Source: Paenibacillus oralis (GTDB lineage: Bacteria > Bacillota > Bacilli > Paenibacillales > Paenibacillaceae). Taken from it: a stretch of DNA of 64,000 nt. A program made the translations under genes and the position numbers. The stretch's first letter is position 1; every line of letters begins with the position of its first letter. A model generated the notes under the pieces. That model made no database searches. It was not told the origin of the DNA and saw only the letters and a list, made by a program, of their open reading frames with translations. Shown piece after piece: positions 19,613-28,865 of the stretch. The stretch lies in NCBI RefSeq assembly GCF_003863965.1, contig NZ_RRCN01000001.1:2242527-2306526 (forward strand), written 5' to 3'.

Positions 19613-21042
19613 AACTGTCCCTCCTCAATAAATTGCATAACGACCGGATTGATTGAACCGGTAATTTTGCACTTCTCAATGTACTTGGAAGTGGTTTTGC
19701 TAAGCACAAGCTTACTGAACCGGGTTGAGTCGAAAGCTTCCATTCGCTTGTAATGCACAAGAATATCTTCAAGCAATTCCTCGCCAGTCAATTCCTTTTG
19801 GAGACAAGGATAAATATAGCCGACCGGATAGTTGAACTTATATCGAACAATTGAACTATTAGGTGTCAAAAACACAACCTGTCCGTTTGTTAATGGTGAT
19901 ACCCCCGAATGATTGAAAAGGTAGTAGATGCCATCGTCAGGCACAGTGAAGGTGCTTACCAAGCTTTTAGATGGTGCAATCACGCTATAATCATTAACAG
20001 GCGGCGCAACTTTTTCAATGACAATTTCAGCATTCTTCTTGAATATTTTTGTCTTAGGCTTGACCATAACTTTTGAAATACCGTTTGAAAGCTTTATTAT
20101 TTCATCTGAATGCAAGTTGATGTTCCCGTGAGCCTGTAATTCAAAGCTCGAAAAGATAAAAGCACAGTCCGATACGATAATGCTTGCATCATCAATTAAA
20201 TGTGCTGGCGGCCATAGAAGCGTCAGTGTCTCGGAAGCCTCTAACTGATACCCCCAAGACTTCAGTAGACAATCTATAGAAGGTGTTTTATTCGCTATCG
20301 ACAAAACAATACCTAAGAACTTTCGATTCATCGTTTCAAAACGGAAAGTTTGCCCAACTTCTATTCCTTTGGGAAATTGAACTCCTCGTGGTGCTGAGTA
20401 TTGGCTTTGAATTGCTACAAAGTAATTAGTATTCGTAAATAATACAGTGCTACGAACCAACTTCGCCTTGAAGTCATCATCGTTTCCTAATATTTTGAAA
20501 AAGGTTGGAGTATTATCACGATTCAAAAAATCATATTTCCTTTTTATCCCATTTAGAGTATTAGACGAATAATAGCTAAACGAAAAGTTGTTCAAAGGAA
20601 TCAGTGTAGGAACATCTGGCGAAAAATTCATACTGTTGATCTTCAAGACACGTAAAGGCGTATCCAAGTCTTGTGCTCTTAACTCGAAATCAACTGATTT
20701 CTGCTCATAGCTCTGAATTTCGCTCTCGCTGAATCTAACAGCTAAACTAAAAGTTTTGCTGGTACTATCATAGTAAAATTCTGCTCTTTCGCGGTTGTTT
20801 CTTCTCGAACTAGAATCCGTACTTATCGCTCCGTATTGACCCAGATAATTCTCACATTCAACATCATTGTTTCCACTACGATGCCTGAAATGAGCGACCA
20901 TTCTGTTGCTGAAAGGCGCAGCTACAAACACTTCTTCTCCGCAACAAGCACATTCATAACGATACGGTTCGAATCCGCCGTTTTGAGCAGCTAACTCTGC
21001 GGAGACCTCAGATTGGAGAATAGTATCGTACGCCTTACGCAT
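19609..21042 (-). CDS. CoiA-like zinc-finger protein, first gene of the helicase operon
   Basis: A 477-residue protein. The N-terminal 70 residues carry Cys31, Cys34, His51, His54 and Cys63 in the arrangement YECACCGEE...AHFRHRSG...C, like the zinc-binding N-terminal domain of CoiA-like competence and nuclease proteins. The rest (about 80-477) is beta-rich with no recognised motif. The PD-(D/E)XK nuclease core that often follows this domain is not visible. The ATG at 21042 has AAGGAG 11 bases upstream. It ends in an ATGA overlap with the coiled-coil gene. As promoter-proximal gene with a nucleic-acid-type zinc module it may be the target-recognition subunit (inferred). Confidence 0.7.
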   Translation of the reverse strand: MRKAYDTILQSEVSAELAAQNGGFEPYRYECACCGEEVFVAAPFSNRMVAHFRHRSGNNDVECENYLGQYGAISTDSSSRRNNRERAEFYYDSTSKTFSLAVRFSESEIQSYEQKSVDFELRAQDLDTPLRVLKINSMNFSPDVPTLIPLNNFSFSYYSSNTLNGIKRKYDFLNRDNTPTFFKILGNDDDFKAKLVRSTVLFTNTNYFVAIQSQYSAPRGVQFPKGIEVGQTFRFETMNRKFLGIVLSIANKTPSIDCLLKSWGYQLEASETLTLLWPPAHLIDDASIIVSDCAFIFSSFELQAHGNINLHSDEIIKLSNGISKVMVKPKTKIFKKNAEIVIEKVAPPVNDYSVIAPSKSLVSTFTVPDDGIYYLFNHSGVSPLTNGQVVFLTPNSSIVRYKFNYPVGYIYPCLQKELTGEELLEDILVHYKRMEAFDSTRFSKLVLSKTTSKYIEKCKITGSINPVVMQFIEEGQL

Positions 21043-21376
21043 TTCTTAGATTTCTCCTTCCCTTAATAGCTTATAGCGTGCTAGGCCACCGTACGGATGG
21101 AATTAGTGTTTATAGTGTCAATGATGGCTTTGATTGGTTGAAAAGTTATTAGGTGCCACTCCACTTTCGCATATCAGATTTGCAACCAGATTATACAGCA
21201 AACAGAAGAAAGGCATCCCACCTCGTTACTTGCTCCTAATGGAGTCTCAACATCCGAAGGGGTCCTGGGGCACTGTGCTGAACTATGTAAATGATTCCTT
21301 TCCTCGAAGTGTGGAACTTTTGTTGTCCAAACAATAACAATTTCCATTTTAAGCTGCCGAATTCCTTTTTATTTTG

Positions 21377-21543
21377 TCAAAATAGCTCGACTTTTTCAAA
21401 GGACTCCGAAATTCGAGATGAATTCTTCGGCCAGATTTCTGTATACGTGCCGTCAAGGTGATTTTTTTCAACGTTCTTCGCTATCTCCAACTTTCTGCCT
21501 AAGACCGCTGAAGTGTTCACGCTACTCGAATGCCCATTTGTCA
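21377..21543 (-). other. Orphan reading frame, probable gene remnant
   Basis: On the minus strand a 55-codon stretch reads GHSSSVNTSAVLGRKLEIAK, then YTEIWPKNSSRISESFEKVE and ends in TGA. The composition is protein-like and free of the repeats seen elsewhere, but there is an in-frame TAA immediately upstream and no start codon with a ribosome site. I do not recognise it. It may be the C-terminal end of a gene lost from the island. The rest of 21043-21729 shows no convincing gene; the promoters of the two divergent operons must lie there. Confidence 0.3.
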
Positions 21544-21729
21544 GTTAAGCCTAACTAAGAAATCGCAAGTTTAAGGAATATCAATAGAATATTGTTTGTT
21601 CATATCGGAGGCCCCCTATTCTTACTGATTTACCTCTTCTTTTTTAGGATATCTTATGGAAAAAGGTGTTTATTGATCCGGGTGTAGGAAGTATAATTAT
21701 AGGGAAAACGACACGACAGGAGTGTTTAT

Positions 21730-23427
21730 GTGAACTATTCCGAATGGAAGGAAATAAATGTTGATATTTCTCGAGTGTTGCTTGATTACGATAATCCAAG
21801 AGTGTTTATAGATAACCCTACTCAAGAAAGTCTTCTGAGATTTTTGATAGATGAAGAAGGATCTATTGAGTTGGCGAACAATATTTATTTAAGTAGAGGG
21901 TTACCTCCGGCAGAGAAACCAGTGGTTATTTTTGAGAACGGTAAGTACGTAGTGGTAGAAGGAAACAGAAGAATATCTGCATGTAAATTACTGTATGATC
22001 GGTCGCTTCTTGCAAAAAGTGAACTTGATAAGGTGCCAAACATTGATAACGATATGAGGGAATACCTGAAAAATCTCCCGGTTGTTCTTGCTCCGAACAG
22101 AGATGCTGCGGAACCTTTTATTACAAGTCGTCATGCTGGAGAAAAAGGAATTAAACGATGGTCTACTATTGCGACGACGAAAAGATATGTTAATAGGTTT
22201 AGAAAAGGAGAATCTATCAACCATATTGCTAGAGTTTTAGGTGAAACCGCTGCCACTGTAAGAAAAGGTATCAGATTCTTCTTTTTTTTAGAATATGTCC
22301 GAAATAAACTATCTTGGACAGACCAAGAGAAAAAGAAGCTCGAAATTTACAAAATGGAAACAACAAGGTTAGATCGCTTCTTACCATTTTCAAAAAAGGC
22401 TAAAGAGATCCTTAAAATTGACTTTCTTCCAGACCAAAGTGTAACAACAGCACTACCATTAGAAAAATTTAATTCTGCTTTAAAAATTATTATAGGGCGT
22501 ATTTACTTACATAATGAGATTGATACACGTTCTACTACTGAGGAAGTATTTAATTCTCAGGTTATTAACATATGTCAAGAGGACTCAAGTGCAATAGATA
22601 ATGAGAGCGGAAGCAGCGGTAGCTCACAAGGCGGAGACAGCGGCAGCTCACAAGGCGGAGGTAGCGGCAGCTCACAAGGCGGAGGTAGCGGCAGCTCACA
22701 AGGCGGAGGTAGCGGCAGCTCACGAGGCGGAGGCAGCGGCAGCTCACAAGGCGGAGGCAGCGGCAGCTCACAAGGTGGAGGCAGCGGCAGCTCACAAGGC
22801 GGAGGCAGTGGCAGCTCACAAGGCGGAGACAGCGGCAGCTCACAAGATGGAGGCAGCGGCAGCTCGCAAGGCGGAGATAGCGGTAGCTCACAAAATGGGG
22901 CGAACAGAGGAGCTACTAACGTAGAAAGGTATACTTACCTAACCAGCGCGTACCCATTTACAAATCGGTACAAAGCCAACAAAAGAATCAATACTTTGAT
23001 AAAAGAGCTTAAGTCTACATCATACAAGGAGAACCGAATGGGTTCCATGTATCTGATTCGTTCGTTACTTGAAACGTATACACATGAATACATCGACCAT
23101 TTTGTTCGTCAAGATGGGGAAATGAAATTGAAAGGAATAGCTAAAGAGAGGACAAAGAGAAATCAAAGATTGAGAGAATTATTATTTGACCATATAAAAA
23201 TACATTTAAAGAAATCATTTCCCTATTACGAAGAAGAAATTGAACTAATTGATGTCACTTTCACTGAGAATAACAGCACCGCAGCTACAAAAATTATTAA
23301 CTTTTATATTCATTCACAAACACAAGTGCCAGATTATCACGAACTTCTTGATTGTTGGAAAAAAGTATCGATGATTCTCAATTGCCTGGATGAAATTTTG
23401 TCAAGGCAAAATTCAGTAAGAAGATAA
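21730..23427 (+). CDS. ParB/Srx-like N-terminal domain protein with Gly/Ser repeat linker
   Basis: The 565-residue protein starts at GTG behind AGGAG. Residues 1-100 include VVVEGNRRISACKLL, the GNRR/Srx-type pocket of ParB N-terminal domains, several of which bind or cleave nucleotides. Residues 150-200 (GESINHIARVLGETAATVRK) look like the helix-turn-helix that follows in ParB/KorB proteins. About 297-392 are twelve 8-residue repeats of the type GSSQGGGS, a flexible linker. A helical C-terminal domain of about 165 residues follows. It is the first gene of the rightward arm of the island, before a DNA methyltransferase. Host chromosome partitioning is unlikely; defence or mobile-element function is inferred. 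Confidence 0.7.
   Translation: MNYSEWKEINVDISRVLLDYDNPRVFIDNPTQESLLRFLIDEEGSIELANNIYLSRGLPPAEKPVVIFENGKYVVVEGNRRISACKLLYDRSLLAKSELDKVPNIDNDMREYLKNLPVVLAPNRDAAEPFITSRHAGEKGIKRWSTIATTKRYVNRFRKGESINHIARVLGETAATVRKGIRFFFFLEYVRNKLSWTDQEKKKLEIYKMETTRLDRFLPFSKKAKEILKIDFLPDQSVTTALPLEKFNSALKIIIGRIYLHNEIDTRSTTEEVFNSQVINICQEDSSAIDNESGSSGSSQGGDSGSSQGGGSGSSQGGGSGSSQGGGSGSSRGGGSGSSQGGGSGSSQGGGSGSSQGGGSGSSQGGDSGSSQDGGSGSSQGGDSGSSQNGANRGATNVERYTYLTSAYPFTNRYKANKRINTLIKELKSTSYKENRMGSMYLIRSLLETYTHEYIDHFVRQDGEMKLKGIAKERTKRNQRLRELLFDHIKIHLKKSFPYYEEEIELIDVTFTENNSTAATKIINFYIHSQTQVPDYHELLDCWKKVSMILNCLDEILSRQNSVRR
22618..22905 (+). repeat. Twelve 24-bp in-frame tandem repeats
   Basis: Twelve consecutive 24-bp units encode GSSQGGGS with Asp, Asn or Arg variants at a few positions. 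The multiple-of-three unit allows copy number to change without a frameshift. Near-identity of neighbouring units implies recent expansion. Confidence 0.95.
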
Positions 23428-23589
23428 TATAGTAATTCCGTTTAGATAAATGAGAGTGTAAAGCTATACTGTAGGTATTTTTTACTGTTATTGTACATTA
23501 CTAATCGTACTCATTTTTTGATGAAATATATGAAAATTAACTAGATTGGCGGAAAGTAAACATATTTTCGACCAAAAGGGGGAACAACA

Positions 23590-24453
23590 TTGCCAATTAC
23601 ACTATCTCCGCTCCGTTATCCTGGAGGAAAATCCCAATTATATAAGTTTGTGAGGAATGTAATTGAGCAAAATAGGATAGAATTTCCTATTTACGTAGAA
23701 CCCTTTGCAGGTGGGGCAGGGCTAGCGATTGAGTTACTGTTAAAGGAAGATGTACATTCAATTATTCTTAATGATTTCGATACGGCCATATATAGCTTCT
23801 GGTACAGTGTTTTAAATGATACAGATAACCTAATTAATTTAATTTTAAATACTCCGATTAACATAGAAGAATGGGAAAGACAAAGAAGAATCTATAATAA
23901 TCAGCAAAATTATAGCACCCTTGAAATTGGATTTTCAACTTTCTTTTTGAATCGAACCAATCGTTCAGGAATAATTAAAGGGGGCCCAATAAGCAGGGAA
24001 GAGAATGACAACAAAAATCCATTAGACTGTAGGTACAATAAGACTGATTTGATGGATAAAATTAGACGAATATCCAATGTTAGGAACAGAGTCCATTTGT
24101 TTAATCACGATGCAGTATACCTAATACAGCACATCTTACCAGATTTTGCAGCTAATCAACTTTTTATTTTTTTTGACCCTCCCTACTACAAACAGGGGAA
24201 GAATTTGTACACTAACTTTTATAGTCATGATGACCATAAAGAACTCTCCGAAGCAATAAAAGGGATAGTTAATAGCCATTGGATCACTACTTATGACTAT
24301 GTTGACAATATTGCTGCCATATATGAAGGCGTACCTACTAAAGTGTATCAACTTCAATATTCGGCAAACAGAAATAGAAAAGAAAAGGAATATTTATTCC
24401 ATAATGAGGGGACTATTGTTAATTCTTTTGACAAAGTACAATTCATAGAATGA
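23590..24453 (+). CDS. D12-class DNA N6-adenine methyltransferase, intact
   Basis: A 287-residue enzyme of Dam/DpnM type. It has motif X LRYPGGKS (8-15), motif I VEPFAGGAG (36-44, S-adenosylmethionine binding) and catalytic motif IV DPPY (196-199), in the alpha-class order. The start is TTG at 23590 with AAGGGGGAA upstream, placing the PGGKS motif at the family's usual position. No restriction endonuclease is adjacent. It may be solitary, protect DNA from the neighbouring helicases, or replace the broken paralogue at 11589-11800. The target site cannot be told from the sequence. Confidence 0.9.
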   Translation: MPITLSPLRYPGGKSQLYKFVRNVIEQNRIEFPIYVEPFAGGAGLAIELLLKEDVHSIILNDFDTAIYSFWYSVLNDTDNLINLILNTPINIEEWERQRRIYNNQQNYSTLEIGFSTFFLNRTNRSGIIKGGPISREENDNKNPLDCRYNKTDLMDKIRRISNVRNRVHLFNHDAVYLIQHILPDFAANQLFIFFDPPYYKQGKNLYTNFYSHDDHKELSEAIKGIVNSHWITTYDYVDNIAAIYEGVPTKVYQLQYSANRNRKEKEYLFHNEGTIVNSFDKVQFIE

Positions 24454-24456
24454 ATG

Positions 24457-24492
24457 GAAGGTTGACCATTGATTGATGGGCAACCTTCTTTA
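24457..24492 (+). terminator. Terminator after the methyltransferase
   Basis: GAAGGTTG (24458-24464 region) pairs with CAACCTTC (24481-24488), with an inner CCAT/ATGG stem, followed by TTTAG. Confidence 0.65.
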
Positions 24493-24705
24493 GTATAATC
24501 TGCAAGCTTGCCGTTTTAGCTAGTTTCCCCTGAAAAAATCAGGACTGGAGCAAAAATAAAAAGGAATTCAAACACTTAAAATGGAATACTATTTTCGGTT
24601 TTTTTATTAAAGATGAACTTATGAAACGATTTATTCAAAAAACTTGATTATGCCTTTGTATCATAGATATGATATTGATATAAATAGGTTCTTTTGGAGG
24701 CGGCT

Positions 24706-25104
24706 ATGAAAAAAAATATCCATGTAGTGGGAGCAGTTATAGTAAAAGAAGGATACGTACTTTGCGCACAAAGAGGTGAGAATCAAAGCTTACCGCTAAA
24801 GTGGGAATTCCCTGGTGGGAAAATTGAATCTGGTGAGACTCCTCAAGAGGCATTACAGAGAGAAATTCAAGAAGAGATGTTATGTGAGGTTGAGATAGGT
24901 AATCAAATTGAAAAAACAGTGTATGAATATGATTTTGGGATTGTTCATCTAACAACTTTTTATTGTGAATTGGTTAAGGGAGCTCCAGTTCTAACCGAGC
25001 ACGCTGCTATCAAATGGTTGCCCATCTCCGAATTAAGTACTTTAGATTGGGCCCCAGCAGATGTTCCGGCAATTCATAAGATAATGGGAACTGTATCACA
25101 CTAA
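24706..25104 (+). CDS. NUDIX (deoxy)nucleoside triphosphate pyrophosphohydrolase
   Basis: A 132-residue MutT-like protein with the Nudix box GGKIESGETPQEALQREIQE followed by E, where the RExxEE residues bind the metal. An N-terminal strand HVVGAVIVKEGYVLCAQR precedes it. It hydrolyses NTPs or oxidised dNTPs to the monophosphate. I chose ATG 24706 (GGAGG five bases upstream) over an in-frame TTG at 24694. It ends 38 bases before the PLD-helicase gene. This NUDIX plus PLD/DEAD helicase pairing recurs in bacterial genomes as I recall, which suggests a joint function rather than general nucleotide cleaning. Confidence 0.85.
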   Translation: MKKNIHVVGAVIVKEGYVLCAQRGENQSLPLKWEFPGGKIESGETPQEALQREIQEEMLCEVEIGNQIEKTVYEYDFGIVHLTTFYCELVKGAPVLTEHAAIKWLPISELSTLDWAPADVPAIHKIMGTVSH

Positions 25105-25142
25105 TTTTCGATCTCACATAATTTGTTTTCTGCGGACAAGGA

Positions 25143-28040
25143 ATGGAGTTGAGAGAAATTTATAAAGATTCTGAACTCAATGAATCATTAGATAACGGTA
25201 GTTTGGTAGAGTCAATAAATGAAGATTCTATAAAATACCCACCAAAGTTATTGGTAAACAACCCGTCAATTAATCAAAATATATTAACTCCTCTCTTAGA
25301 AGAACTAGAGCAATGCAAGTCATTTATGTTTATTGTGGCTTTTGTGACGGAAAGTGGTCTTGCAACTTTGAAATCGCATTTCCTTGATTTAAAGCGGAAG
25401 GGAATACGAGGTAGATTATTAACATCAACATATCTTCATTTTAATCATCCGAAAGTATTTTATGAACTCCTTAAGATAGATAATATGGAGGTTCGTTTGT
25501 CAGATCTTAAGGGCTTTCACTCAAAGGGCTATATATTTATTAATGAAGAGCATCATTCACTTATCATTGGAAGTGCTAACTTAACAGCCCAAGCATTAAA
25601 AGTAAATTATGAATGGAGTGTGAAACTAACATTAAATTCTCATGCAGATTCTGTAAAAGAAATCATTAGTCAATACGAAGAGGTTTGGAACAAATCATAT
25701 GTTTTGACTGAAGCATGGATCAAAGACTATGAAAAAACATATGTCAGACATTCTGCAGAAGAAATTATGGTGGAATGGCTTTCGGCCGCGGCAACTCAAG
25801 AGAGCCCTCAAAAAGTCACCTCAACTATAGAGCCGAATAAAATGCAAAAAATAGCATTGCAAAAAATTGAACAGGTCCGATTAGCAAATAAACAAAAGGC
25901 ATTAATCGTTTCTGCTACAGGGACAGGAAAGACTTACTTATCTGCATTTGATGTTAAAAGTTTTAATCCCTCAAGAATGTTGTTTATTGCGCACAGGGAA
26001 CAAATTTTACAACAGGCTAGAGCAGATTTTACTCGTATCATAGGTGGGAACGAGCAGAACTACGGCATTTTGTCTAGCAACAGCAAGTCAACACAAGCTA
26101 AGTATTTATTTGCAACCATTCAATCCATATCAAAAACAGAGGTACTAAATAATTTCTCTTCAGAAGAATTTGATTACATTTTGATAGACGAAGTCCATAA
26201 AGCAGGTGCCTCTTCATATCAAAAAGTTATTGATCACTTTTGCCCTCAGTTTCTGATGGGGATGACAGCTACACCAGAACGAACGGATGAGTTTAATATT
26301 TATCAACTATTTGATTACAATGTAGCTTATGAGATAAGACTTCAAGAGGCACTAGAAGAAGATATGCTTTGTTCGTTTCATTATTTTGGAGTAACTGATT
26401 TTGAATATGATGGACGGCTTATTGATGATACAGCGATGCTTACTAAGTTAGCAACCGAAGAGCGTGTAGATCATATTATTAGTAAAATTGAGTATTATGG
26501 TTTTTCTGGTGAAAACGTTAAAGGGCTGATTTTTTGTAGTCGCAAGGAAGAAGCTATTAAGCTTTCGCAAATGATGAATGATAAGGGATATAGAACTATT
26601 GCGTTAACGGGCGAAGATAGTATCCAGTTTAGAGAACAACAGATAGAAGCTCTTGAATCGGGAAAAATCGATTACATATTAACTGTGGATATTTTTAATG
26701 AGGGCATTGATATACCTTGCATTAATCAAGTTATCTTACTTAGGCAAACTCAATCAAGTATTGTATTCGTTCAGCAATTAGGTCGAGGTCTTCGAAAGCA
26801 CAATGACAAGGAGTTTGTCACAATTATTGATTTTATAGGGAACTATAAAAACAATTATCTAATTCCAATTGCGTTGTCAGATGATAGATCAATGAATAAA
26901 GATAATATTCGAAGATCTTTGAACGATACCAGTTATATTAAAGGGGTATCAACAATAAATTTTGAAGAAGTGGCAAAGGCTCAAATTTTTAAATCAATTA
27001 ATAAAAGTAATTTAACCGAGTTAAAAAAGTTAAGAGAAGCTTTTCTTGAACTGCAATATCGAATTGGAAGAGTTCCTATGTTATTTGATTTTATTATTCA
27101 ACGCTCAATTGATCCGATAATTATTGTTAAAACCTTCGAATCGTACTATAAATTCTTAAAGAAGATAAAGATTGAAGTGAATGAATTAACCCTGTATGAA
27201 GAGAAAATTTTATATGCTCTTTCTGCCGAAATACTTCCTGGTAAACGGAAACATGAGGTAATTTTATTGGATTTACTAATAGGTGAAAATCGAGTTTCTT
27301 ACGATCAATATATCGAAGTCTTACAACAAACTGGTTGTAAAATAGATAAAGCAACTATTGCTTCGGTTCTACGAGTATATGATCTTACCTTTTTTATAAC
27401 ATCGCAAAGAATAAAGTATGGGGAAGAGCCTATATGTATACTTGAAAACGGTTATTTCAAACTAAACGAAAAGTTTCGTAACGCTTTAAACACTAATATC
27501 TATTTTAGAGAAATGGTTATAGATATCCTTAATTGTGCTAAAGAAAAGGTAAATATCTATAGTGGTAACTCTTCATTGACTTTGTATCAGAAATATTCAA
27601 GAAAAGATGTATGTAAGTTACTTAATTGGGAAAGCGATGAAACATCGACTGTTTACGGTTATAAAATAAAAAATAATACTTGTCCGATTTTTGTAACTTA
27701 CCACAAACAGGAAGAGATAGATTCCGGTATAAAATATGAGGATGAATTTTTATCTCCTAAGATATTAAGATGGTTTACAAGAAGAAATAGAACTCTTGAA
27801 TCTGAAGAGGTTAAGAAAATCGTAAACGCAGAAAAAAGCGGAATAGAAATTCACATCTTTGTTAAAAAGGATGATGATGAGGGAAGTGAGTTTTATTATT
27901 TAGGGAGAGCTAATCCTAACATTGCAACTGTTGAAGAGACTGTAATGGAGGGAAAGGCAGTTATAAATATGCAGCTTGAATTAGAGAATAATGTGGAGTC
28001 TAGTTTGTATACTTATATTAGAAATGGTTATATAAACTGA
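25143..28040 (+). CDS. PLD-domain SF2 helicase (DUF3427-type)
   Basis: A 965-residue protein. Residues 40-190 are a phospholipase-D-like domain with one HxK...N half-site (HSK 126-128, GSAN 143-146), so a dimer would be needed for a full active site. About 230-600 are an SF2 helicase: SATGTGKT (257-264), DEVH (349-352), TATPER (375-380), then the second lobe with LTVDIFNEGIDIP and VQQLGRGLRKH. The C-terminal 350 residues match DUF3427-type tails. Nuclease-helicase fusions of this sort occur in phage-defence loci. The start is either ATG 25143 or TTG 25149; the ribosome site AAGGA is unusually close to the ATG. Confidence 0.85.
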   Translation: MELREIYKDSELNESLDNGSLVESINEDSIKYPPKLLVNNPSINQNILTPLLEELEQCKSFMFIVAFVTESGLATLKSHFLDLKRKGIRGRLLTSTYLHFNHPKVFYELLKIDNMEVRLSDLKGFHSKGYIFINEEHHSLIIGSANLTAQALKVNYEWSVKLTLNSHADSVKEIISQYEEVWNKSYVLTEAWIKDYEKTYVRHSAEEIMVEWLSAAATQESPQKVTSTIEPNKMQKIALQKIEQVRLANKQKALIVSATGTGKTYLSAFDVKSFNPSRMLFIAHREQILQQARADFTRIIGGNEQNYGILSSNSKSTQAKYLFATIQSISKTEVLNNFSSEEFDYILIDEVHKAGASSYQKVIDHFCPQFLMGMTATPERTDEFNIYQLFDYNVAYEIRLQEALEEDMLCSFHYFGVTDFEYDGRLIDDTAMLTKLATEERVDHIISKIEYYGFSGENVKGLIFCSRKEEAIKLSQMMNDKGYRTIALTGEDSIQFREQQIEALESGKIDYILTVDIFNEGIDIPCINQVILLRQTQSSIVFVQQLGRGLRKHNDKEFVTIIDFIGNYKNNYLIPIALSDDRSMNKDNIRRSLNDTSYIKGVSTINFEEVAKAQIFKSINKSNLTELKKLREAFLELQYRIGRVPMLFDFIIQRSIDPIIIVKTFESYYKFLKKIKIEVNELTLYEEKILYALSAEILPGKRKHEVILLDLLIGENRVSYDQYIEVLQQTGCKIDKATIASVLRVYDLTFFITSQRIKYGEEPICILENGYFKLNEKFRNALNTNIYFREMVIDILNCAKEKVNIYSGNSSLTLYQKYSRKDVCKLLNWESDETSTVYGYKIKNNTCPIFVTYHKQEEIDSGIKYEDEFLSPKILRWFTRRNRTLESEEVKKIVNAEKSGIEIHIFVKKDDDEGSEFYYLGRANPNIATVEETVMEGKAVINMQLELENNVESSLYTYIRNGYIN

Positions 28041-28161
28041 AAAGTTATTATAAATCCAATACTGGGATGTGATAATCAGGTGCTAGCTGATTTTGAGAAG
28101 TAAAAAGAAAAATGCGCAATATCTGCCGGGTGCGTATATCTTAGCTATCAATATTTTTATC

Positions 28162-28208
28162 GCTCTACAATAAGATTAACATAAAAAAATTCGATAGAGC
28201 TTTTTTTC
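28162..28208 (+). terminator. Weak terminator after the PLD-helicase
   Basis: GCTCTA (28162-28167) pairs with TAGAGC (28195-28200), followed by eight Ts. The stem is short and the loop long. Confidence 0.4.
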
Positions 28209-28286
28209 AAACTACTATAATTAATTAGTGAGGCATAAACAAGCTGAACTTCTTAATGTGTCCTATAACGATATTCCAAGAGGATA

Positions 28287-28312
28287 AAGCCCCTATTTCG
28301 GGGGCTTCTTCT
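28287..28312 (+). terminator. Intrinsic terminator
   Basis: AAGCCCC and GGGGGCTT enclose TATTTC and are followed by a T-rich tail. It separates the defence island from the DUF6809 gene. Otherwise 28041-28382 holds nothing recognisable. Confidence 0.75.
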
Positions 28313-28382
28313 GTTTACGCATACACGTACCACATCTTCCTCCCATATCTGCTACTCTAAAAGAAAAAAAGGAGGAATCCCC

Positions 28383-28694
28383 ATGCCAACCCTTATAGAA
28401 TCCCTATACTACGGCCACCTGGCTCCCGAGGGGCAGGTGGTGCCCAGAGATCCCGAATATCGCCAGATGTGCGGGGAAATGTCCGAGGCGATGGAAGCTT
28501 GGAAAGAGAAGTTGTCCGGTGAGGAGTTTACTAAACTGGAGGCGCTGATTGATTTGCAGCAGGAAATTCAGGGATTGGAGTTGACGGCGACATTTACGTA
28601 TGGGTTTAAGCTGGGGGCGGCGCTGATGATTGAGGTTCACTCCGGGTACGGGGCGGAGGGGCAACTGCTAAGTCAACGGGCGGATGAAGGATGA
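28383..28694 (+). CDS. DUF6809 family protein
   Basis: A 103-residue acidic, helical protein starting at ATG behind AAAGGAGGAATCCCC. The opening LIESLYYGHLAPEGQ and the middle EAMEAWKEKLSGEEFTKLE are typical of DUF6809, a small family common in Bacillota. The C-terminal FTYGFKLGAALMIEV completes it. No catalytic residues stand out. It is a single gene between two terminators. Function unknown. Confidence 0.8.
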   Translation: MPTLIESLYYGHLAPEGQVVPRDPEYRQMCGEMSEAMEAWKEKLSGEEFTKLEALIDLQQEIQGLELTATFTYGFKLGAALMIEVHSGYGAEGQLLSQRADEG

Positions 28695-28802
28695 AGCGAA
28701 CGTATAAGTATAGCCGATCCTTATCCTGCATGGGCCGCTCCCTATCCTATATGGTATAGAGCACGCATGGAATAGAGCACGAGGCCATCTGTAGCTTCTA
28801 AT

Positions 28803-28838
28803 ATACCCGGAAGGCATATTAGCCCGCCGGGTATTTTT
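28803..28838. terminator. Terminator between convergent genes
   Basis: ATACCCGG (28803-28810) and CCGGGTAT (28827-28834) form an 8-bp stem with a TTTTTAT tail on the plus strand. It can serve the DUF6809 gene and perhaps the leftward ABC operon. Confidence 0.6.
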
Positions 28839-28865
28839 ATATGGTATTTTCCTGCTTACTCTGGC

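Noticed and set aside
21134..21337. 67-codon plus-strand frame between the defence operons
   Set aside because: No ribosome site, no recognisable similarity; could be chance.
22565..22924. Repetitive Cys/Leu/Arg and Ala/Glu/Lys frames over the ParB-like gene
   Set aside because: Alternative frames of the 24-bp tandem repeat; the ParB-like frame has the conserved domains on both sides.
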